Shown here piece by piece: positions 1 to 5,800 of a DNA stretch of 8,842 nucleotides. The translations under genes were made by a program, and so were the position numbers. This DNA is from CAZMVU01 sp964569295 (GTDB lineage: Bacteria > Hydrogenedentota > Hydrogenedentia > Hydrogenedentales > JAGMZX01). The stretch is from positions 1 through 8,842 of the forward strand of contig CAZMVU010000204.1 of assembly GCA_964569295.1 (NCBI GenBank). The letters run 5' to 3'. The notes beneath the pieces are model-generated. The model was given only the letters and a program-made list of their open reading frames with translations. It was not told where the DNA came from and did not search any database. Each line of letters starts with the position of its first letter. Position 1 is the stretch's first letter.

Positions 1-160
1 CGAGTCCGCGAGCAGGGACTGTCCCTTTCTTTGCGGACCCTTGTGCAAATGTCACATAGTTTTCTATCGGGTCCGCAAAACGAGGGACAAACCCGTCTCG
101 CCCGGAATCCGCCCGAGGCGGTTAAAGCGCGCTCGCTTGCGTCAGTCCCTGTTTTGCTGC
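1..160. repeat. REP-like cluster of nested inverted repeats (cut by window edge)
   Basis: No credible gene is seen here. The stretch holds four copies of AGGGAC or its complement GTCCCT (14-19, 21-26, 83-88, 145-150) arranged as nested palindromes. GTCCGC (4-9) pairs with GCGGAC (33-38) around AGGGAC-T-GTCCCT. The block 20-40 pairs with 69-89 (18 of 21 positions). GCAAAACGAGGGAC (75-88) pairs with 145-157 apart from one bulged base, and encloses a small CCGCC-CGA-GGCGG hairpin at 109-121. This is the look of dispersed REP/BIME palindromes, which in many bacteria are mobilised by Y1-type REP-associated transposases. No such transposase is in the window, and the left edge of the element may lie outside it. 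Identity as a dispersed repeat is inferred; the dyads are directly visible. Confidence 0.55.
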
Positions 161-208
161 TTTCAACCTCCCTGTTCGCAAGATGTTCAGCGGTATTGTG
201 CGAGCTGC

Positions 209-236
209 ACCCTTTACAATTCACCCTTTACAATTC
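209..236. repeat. Two adjacent copies of a 14-bp direct repeat
   Basis: The 14-mer ACCCTTTACAATTC occurs at 209-222 and again at 223-236 with no spacer. The second copy ends one base short of the pncB stop codon (238-240). On the coding strand of pncB the pair reads as two GAATTGTAAAGGGT units straight after the stop. Two units are too few for a CRISPR or satellite array, and no hairpin forms from them. They could be a slippage duplication or part of a repeated element adjoining the palindrome cluster to the left. Confidence 0.8.
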
Positions 237-237
237 C

Positions 238-1707
238 CTAGGCATGGCCGTCGGGATCCGCCAGGAGGCGGTCCTTGAGATCGCCGAGCTGTTCGGAGAG
301 CAGCACCTGGTAATACTCCGGGTTGCGCAACCGCTTGAATTCCTCCGGCATGGCGCTTATCTGTTCGAACACATGGCCGCGCGTTTCCACCACCGAGGGC
401 GCCGCACCCACGCGCCGCCCCTGCGCAAGCACCGGCTGCAACAGCGGCTCCGCCCGGGCTGCCTCCGGCAAGCGCGCTGTCCGGTGCGGACGCGTACGAT
501 CGCGCCCGGCAATCGTGCCCGTCTCCGGCCACGTCTCCTCCGGGTTGTAGATGACATCGCCCAGGGCCAGCCCATTGGCGTCATAGTAACGCACAAGCGC
601 CTTGCGCCCGGGATCGGTGGCCTTTTCGATGTTCGAGGATATCTTTATCCGCGGGCTCCAGCCCGCGCCGTTGTGTACGGCCACCAGTTTGTACACCCCG
701 TTGAGCGACGGATTGTCCCGCGCGGTGATGAGGTGTGTGCCCACGCCCCAGGCGTTCACCTTCGCCCCCTGCCGCTTCAAATCCGCGATGAGATCCTCGG
801 TAAGTTCGTTGGACGCCACAATGGTCGGGTTTTCGAAGCCGGCCTCGGTGAGCATGCGATAGGCAATTTTCGATAGCTTGGCCAGGTCGCCGGAATCCAG
901 CCGGACCGCCGGCAGGAAGTCCAGCCCCTGGTCGCGCATTTCCTGAAATACGCGCACCGCATTGGGCAGGCCACTTTCGACCGTGTCGTAGGTGTCCACC
1001 AGCAGCACGCATTTCTTCGGGAATAGCCGGGCGAAGGTGCGGAAGGCCTCGATCTCGCTCGGATAGCTCATGACCCAACTGTGGGCATGGGTGCCCGCCA
1101 CGGGAATGTCATATACCTTACCGGCCATGACATTCGAGGTCGAGCTGCACCCGCCAATGTAGGCCGCCCGTGCACCGCTCACGCCGCCATCGGGTCCGTG
1201 GGCACGGCGCAAACCGAACTCGAGCACCGGGTCGCCCTCCGCCGCGAGACAAACGCGCGCCGCCTTCGTGGCGATGAGCGTCTGGTAATTCATAATGTTC
1301 AAAAGCGCGCTCTCGATCAGCTGCGCCTCGATCAGCTTGCCCTCCACCTGAACAATGGGCTCGAAAGGATAGACCAGCGTGCCCTCGGGCACGGCGTGAA
1401 TATCGATGGTGGGCCTGAAACTCGCCAGATAATCGAGAAAACCTTCCTCGAAAACATCAAGGCCGCGCAGGTAGGCGATGTCATCTTCATCAAACCGCAG
1501 GTTCTCGACATAGTCGAGAAACGGTCCGAGCCCCGCCGCGACGGCAAACCCCGCGTGCGGCGGCAGGCTGCGGAAGAAATAGTTGAAGCTGACCTGCTGC
1601 TCGGACCGCTCATCTTGCCAGTAGCCCGCCATCATGGTCAGTTCGTAGAAATCGGTGAGCAGGCCCAAGCCGCGTCGCTGGAACCAGGGAGCGAGGGCAT
1701 TGGTCAT
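238..1707 (-). CDS. pncB: Nicotinate phosphoribosyltransferase (PncB)
   Basis: A cytosolic enzyme of the Preiss-Handler NAD salvage route: nicotinate + PRPP (with ATP hydrolysis) gives nicotinate mononucleotide. At 489 residues it has the usual bacterial length and looks intact. Visible family motifs are TDFYELTM (18-25), EFGLRRAHG (163-171), GTHAHSW (205-211; by family analogy His209 is the histidine that is transiently phosphorylated), DTYDT (238-242), LDSGDL (270-275), SNELTE (299-304) and WGVGTHL (320-326). These shape the PRPP and nicotinate sites of the type II phosphoribosyltransferase fold. The ATG start is preceded by a GGGAGA Shine-Dalgarno, and ATGA forms a 4-base overlap with the end of pncA, which points to translational coupling. 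It is the last gene of the Nudix-pncA-pncB operon. The C-terminal 90 residues are less conserved, as is normal for the family. Confidence 0.95.
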   Translation of the reverse strand: MTNALAPWFQRRGLGLLTDFYELTMMAGYWQDERSEQQVSFNYFFRSLPPHAGFAVAAGLGPFLDYVENLRFDEDDIAYLRGLDVFEEGFLDYLASFRPTIDIHAVPEGTLVYPFEPIVQVEGKLIEAQLIESALLNIMNYQTLIATKAARVCLAAEGDPVLEFGLRRAHGPDGGVSGARAAYIGGCSSTSNVMAGKVYDIPVAGTHAHSWVMSYPSEIEAFRTFARLFPKKCVLLVDTYDTVESGLPNAVRVFQEMRDQGLDFLPAVRLDSGDLAKLSKIAYRMLTEAGFENPTIVASNELTEDLIADLKRQGAKVNAWGVGTHLITARDNPSLNGVYKLVAVHNGAGWSPRIKISSNIEKATDPGRKALVRYYDANGLALGDVIYNPEETWPETGTIAGRDRTRPHRTARLPEAARAEPLLQPVLAQGRRVGAAPSVVETRGHVFEQISAMPEEFKRLRNPEYYQVLLSEQLGDLKDRLLADPDGHA

Positions 1708-2276
1708 TCAATGTCTCCCGAATGCGCAAGCTGCACGCCCGCGGTCTTCATTTCTTCGAAAGCGGCGGCGGCACCCTCCTCGGAAACGCCGCGCGTGGCG
1801 TCGGTGAGGACCACCGTGTCGAAACCGAACTTCCGGGCATCGAGCGCGGTGGCACGCACACACACATCCGCCGCAAGCCCCACCACGAACACCCGGGTAA
1901 TCCCCCACATCTTCAGGCGTTCGAGCAGGGGCTCGCCGCCCTCGAAGGCGCTGTAGGCCTCCCGGTTCGCATCGGTTCCCTTGTTGATGACCAGCGCATC
2001 CATGGGCACCATGAGGTCGCCGTGAAACTCCGCGCCCGGCGTATCCTGCACGCAATGCTGCGGCCAGCTCTGGTCCACGAAACCAGGGTCGTCATCGAAG
2101 CTGCAATGATCCGACGGGTGCCAATCGCGCGAAAAGACCACCTTGTCGAACTTGTGCACCAAGCGGTTGATCGGGCGAACCACCAACTGGCCGTCGGGCA
2201 CGGGCAGCGCTCCGCCGGGGCAGAAATCGTTTTGCACATCCACAACCACCAGCGCATCGCTATTGGTTATCTTCAT
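1704..2276 (-). CDS. pncA: Nicotinamidase (PncA), isochorismatase-like hydrolase
   Basis: Hydrolyses nicotinamide to nicotinate and ammonia, feeding PncB encoded just downstream. The 190-residue protein has the whole active site: catalytic triad Asp13 (VVDVQNDF), Lys99 (VINKG) and Cys139 (GLAADVCV), the metal ligands Asp51, His53 and His57 in SRDWHPSDHCSF, and the conserved WPQHC at 71-75. The LAAD segment before Cys139 is where the family's cis-peptide sits. The ATG at 2276 is chosen because it has a strong AAGGAG Shine-Dalgarno about 7 bases upstream and puts the conserved strand right at the N-terminus. The frame is open further upstream to 2414, but that stretch is arginine-rich nonsense antisense to nothing and in another frame of the Nudix gene. 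It overlaps the Nudix gene by 17 bases and pncB by 4. Confidence 0.95.
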   Translation of the reverse strand: MKITNSDALVVVDVQNDFCPGGALPVPDGQLVVRPINRLVHKFDKVVFSRDWHPSDHCSFDDDPGFVDQSWPQHCVQDTPGAEFHGDLMVPMDALVINKGTDANREAYSAFEGGEPLLERLKMWGITRVFVVGLAADVCVRATALDARKFGFDTVVLTDATRGVSEEGAAAAFEEMKTAGVQLAHSGDIE

Positions 2277-2727
2277 GGTGTCGCTCCTTCCCTTCCTGCT
2301 GCAATGCGTGCCGGATGATCTCCGCGTGGTCAAAAGCCAGCGCCGGCAGCGCATCCACGGGGAACCAGGCGGCCTCGTCGGCGTCGTCGCCGCCCCGCGG
2401 ACGATGGGCATCATACGCGGCGTGTCCGGCGTACGCCACCGAGATACTGCGGCCGCGCGGGTCCCGGTCCGGCGCGCCGAAGGTATACATCTGGCGCAGG
2501 TCTACGCCGGTGATGCCAGTTTCCTCCGCGAGTTCCCGCTGCACCGCGGCATCGAGGGGCTCCTCGATCTCGACAAACCCGCCCGGCAACGCCCAGGTTC
2601 CGGCGAACGGCGGTTTGCCCCGCCGCACCAGGAGCACCCACAGGCGGCCGGCATGCCGCGCGAAGACCACGGCGTCCACGGTGACCATGGGTCGGGGATA
2701 GTTGTAGGTATAGGTTTCTTGCGCCAT
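2260..2727 (-). CDS. Nudix hydrolase, probable ADP-ribose pyrophosphatase
   Basis: The 155-residue protein is a single Nudix domain with a perfect Nudix box at 50-72 (G-x5-E-x7-REL-x-EE-x-GI), where the box glutamates bind the catalytic divalent metal. The N-terminal YNYPRPMVTVDAVVF and C-terminal FDHAEIIRHAL are typical of the subgroup containing ADP-ribose pyrophosphatases and the NAD regulator NrtR. Unlike NrtR (roughly 200-240 residues), it has no C-terminal winged-helix domain, so an enzyme is the better call. Cleaving ADP-ribose gives AMP and ribose 5-phosphate, which fits beside pncA and pncB. The start at 2727 keeps the conserved YPRP segment, but it has no clear Shine-Dalgarno; a purine-rich AGGAGGGGAGGA lies about 45 bases further upstream, with no suitable start after it. 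Substrate specificity is inferred from context and subgroup. Confidence 0.88.
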   Translation of the reverse strand: MAQETYTYNYPRPMVTVDAVVFARHAGRLWVLLVRRGKPPFAGTWALPGGFVEIEEPLDAAVQRELAEETGITGVDLRQMYTFGAPDRDPRGRSISVAYAGHAAYDAHRPRGGDDADEAAWFPVDALPALAFDHAEIIRHALQQEGKERHHEDNQ

Positions 2728-2784
2728 ATCGGATAGTCCGGCCAGAAACCCCGGTTGTTCGCGCGCCGGCGTTCCTCCCCTCCT

Positions 2785-2813
2785 ATGCTACAAGATTGAC
2801 CACCCCCATGGAA
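2785..2813 (-). promoter_or_regulatory. Weak candidate promoter of the NAD-salvage operon
   Basis: The 110 bases between the terminator tail and the Nudix start are the only place for an operon promoter. On the minus strand TAGCAT (2785-2790) resembles a -10 box; 17 bases before it is TTCCAT (2808-2813), a poor -35 with only two consensus bases. No clear AT-rich dyad of the kind bound by NAD regulators (NrtR, NiaR) was seen. This is a placement guess rather than a strong motif. Confidence 0.22.
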
Positions 2814-2837
2814 AACACGGCGCCAACGCGCGCCCCC

Positions 2838-2880
2838 AAAAGGAAAACGGGGGTTGCCGGCACAGGGCCGGCAACCCCCG
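2838..2880 (-). terminator. Rho-independent terminator of the large surface-protein gene
   Basis: A perfect 14-bp stem (2867-2880 with 2848-2861) with a 5-base loop begins 17 bases after the TAG stop of the surface-protein gene. On the minus strand it is followed immediately by TTTTCCTTTT (2838-2847). The plus strand has no T-run after the stem, so it acts one way. It separates the surface-protein transcript from the NAD-salvage operon, which runs in the same direction just beyond. Confidence 0.92.
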
Positions 2881-2897
2881 ATTGGGGCGGGATTCTT

Positions 2898-5800
2898 CTA
2901 ACGGCGGCGGCGAATGGCCGCAGCGCCGCCCAAGGCGCTCATGGCCGCGAGCGCCGCGAGACCGAGCATGCCGGCGGCCGGTACGCCCGTGCCCATGGTG
3001 AGCGTGGCCACCGACGACGTGATGCTGTCCGACACGCTGTCGTTCACCTGGCAGCGGTAATCACCCTCGTTGTCGATGGTAAAGCCGCTGATCACGAGGG
3101 TGTCCGTATCCGTACCAGACACATTACCCGTGTCCTCGAGATCCTGCCAGTCTTGGCTCTCGGTAGAGTCCATGTCGTACTGCCACTGGTAGACGAGGGC
3201 GCCAAGACCACCGGCGACACCCAAGGTCATCGTATGATCATCGCCTTCGATGATCATGTCATCCTCGATGTCGTTCGTGATGCTCAGCCGGTCGCCCACT
3301 TCCACATCCGCTTCATCGGACGCATACGTGTCGATAACGTCGGTCACACTGACCTGGAACGTGTAGGTGGCCGGGCTCAACGGTGCCGGGTCGACCTCTA
3401 CGCTCAGCGTGGTGGTATTCGGCACACCGCTTTCCACGATGCCGCCATTGCGCCGCCACTCGTACGCGCTCGGGTCTTGCCCGCCGCTGAACGTGGCTTG
3501 CAACGTGATCGGGTCTTCGTCCCGGTAGAGTTGGGCACCCACCGGCTGCTCGGTAAAGTTGAGCAGTTCTTCGACCACGTAGACCGTACGCGTCTTCTGC
3601 TCGGCCGCATTCCCTTCGCTGTCGGTGGCGTCGTAGGTCACCACATAGCTGCCCAGTGTTCCCGTGTCCACTGTGTCGCCGCCGATAACGACGTCGACCT
3701 CCGGGTCGCACGCATCACTCACCGTCGCGCCTTGCTCGGTGTAGGTGTCACCCAGCTCGAGGCCGACGGTGTCCGAACCCTCGAGTGTGATCACCGGGTC
3801 TATGCTGTCCTCGACGATGACCGTGCGTTCCTGCGTAAGCAGCAGGCCGAGATCGTCCGTGATTTCATAGGTCACCGTGTACGTACCCGGCGTGTTGACG
3901 TCGATGGGTAGGCCGGAAACGATGATCTCATCGCTGACGTCCACCCCATCTTCCGTAGCCACTGCACCGGCATCGTCGTAGGAGTCCACACCGCATTCAA
4001 CGACCACCGTGGCATCCCCGAGCATATCGAGGGTCATCGCGGAAACGAAGACCGTGCGCTCGATCGGCGTGGCCGCATTGCCGCTGGTGTCCGTGTAGGT
4101 GTACTCGACCGTGTATTCACCGACGGTCGATTCGTCGACCGTATCGCCGCCGACGGTTGCCGTGCCCGGATCGCAGTTGTCGTCGGCCTCAGCGCCTTCT
4201 TCGGTGTAGGTGTCCACATTGACCTCGAGCAGCACCACATCGTCGCCATTGAGGCTCAGCGTCGGCGCCAGATTGTCCTCGACAGTCACCGGCACCTCGC
4301 ACTGGCTCACATTACCGAGGTCATCCTCAGCCTCGACGGTCACATCGACCGGGGCCTCGCGGTCCTCGCACGTGAACGTGCTCTGGCCGATAATCTCGAG
4401 GCGTTCCACCGTGCCGCAGGCATCGGCAATCCCGTCATCGAGTTCGGCCGCGGTGACACTGGCCTCGCCGTTTTCGTCGAGCTCCACGGTATAGCTATCC
4501 GCGCAGTTCATGATCGGGCCGCTCTCATCCACCACGGTAACCTGCGCCGTGCAGGTGTCCGTGTTGCCGCTTTCATCCGTCACGCGCAAGGTGACATTGC
4601 GCACCTGGCCGCGGTCCGTGCAATCGAACACAACCGGCGCATCCGGCAGGTCGAGCGTCACGCCGCCGCAGTTGTCCGTGCTGCCGTCATCCAGGAGCGC
4701 CGGGTCGTCAAGCTCGTACGTGCCGGTCACGTCGTCGAGCACCACCTGGATGTCCTGGCACACTGCCACCGGATCCTGCTCGTCGACAACCGTGACATTC
4801 GCCGTGCAAACGTCGAACCGGTCGAGGTAGTCGGTCACCGTGAGTGTGATTTCTTCGGGTATGCCGACTTCCGCACAGCCGTACGTGATGCTCTGGCCGG
4901 GACTCGGCATCTCGGTGTCGCGGATGGCCAACTTCGAAACGCCGGCCGGCACATCGCTCGCCGCCTCGTCGAACAGGGCCGATGCGAAGATCGTCACGGT
5001 GTCATCCTGGCCCAGCACCACGTCGAAGTCGCCGACGCAAACCGCGTTCGGAATGCCCGCCGCTTCGTAGGCGCCCATGTCTGCGGCGGCGCCGACGGGC
5101 CGCGGGACACCCGCCAAGTCCCGGGCCGGATCGGTGAGATCCGGATCGGCCGTATCGATGCAGGGCGATCCGCTATCCAGCCAGAAATTGGGCGGTGTGC
5201 TCGTGAACATCGGATCGTCGCTTATGTTGCCTGTCCCGGCAATGCCGGTCTGCGTGTCCGAATAGGTCACCTCGGCCGCTTCCGTGTTTTCGAATTCGTT
5301 GTCGTCCTTGATGTCCCCGTCGTCGTGATCCCAGAAGATGGCACTGTTGACGATCGGCGCCGCGTTCCAGTTGTAGACTGCGCCGCTATCGAGACCGAAA
5401 ACGGTGAAGCCGGACGTGTTTTCAATGTTGTTTTCAACAAACGTGCTGTAAAGGATGGTCGGGTTGGCGTCGTTGTTGAAGATCGCGCCGCCGCCGCGAA
5501 TGGGCGTATCCGTCACCGTCCCGTCATCGATGCCGTCACCGCCACGTTCGGCCGTGTTGTTCCAGAACACGCAGTTTTGAATGGTTGCATTGGCGCTGTC
5601 GCCGCCAAAACTCTCATTCGAGATGGCGCCGCCCGATACCGCCGCCCTATTGCTGACAAACGTGCAGTTGGCGATGACAGGCGTCGAACGGAAGTTATAC
5701 ACGCCGCCGCCGCGGTGCGTGTGGTAGTCGCCCTCGATACCCGCCGCGTTACCGCCGGTAATCGTGAAGCCGTCGAGGCGGCTGAAGCCGGTCGGCCCCG

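Noticed and set aside
209..236. CRISPR or satellite array
   Set aside because: Only two abutting copies of 14 bases, with no spacers and no cas genes.
2277..2414. Upstream ATG that would lengthen PncA by 46 residues
   Set aside because: The added part is low-complexity Arg-rich sequence out of frame within the Nudix gene, while the ATG at 2276 has AAGGAG in place and matches the family's N-terminus.
2260..2727. NrtR-type transcriptional regulator instead of a Nudix enzyme
   Set aside because: The protein stops at the end of the Nudix fold with 155 residues; the C-terminal winged helix of NrtR is missing and no frameshifted continuation is seen.
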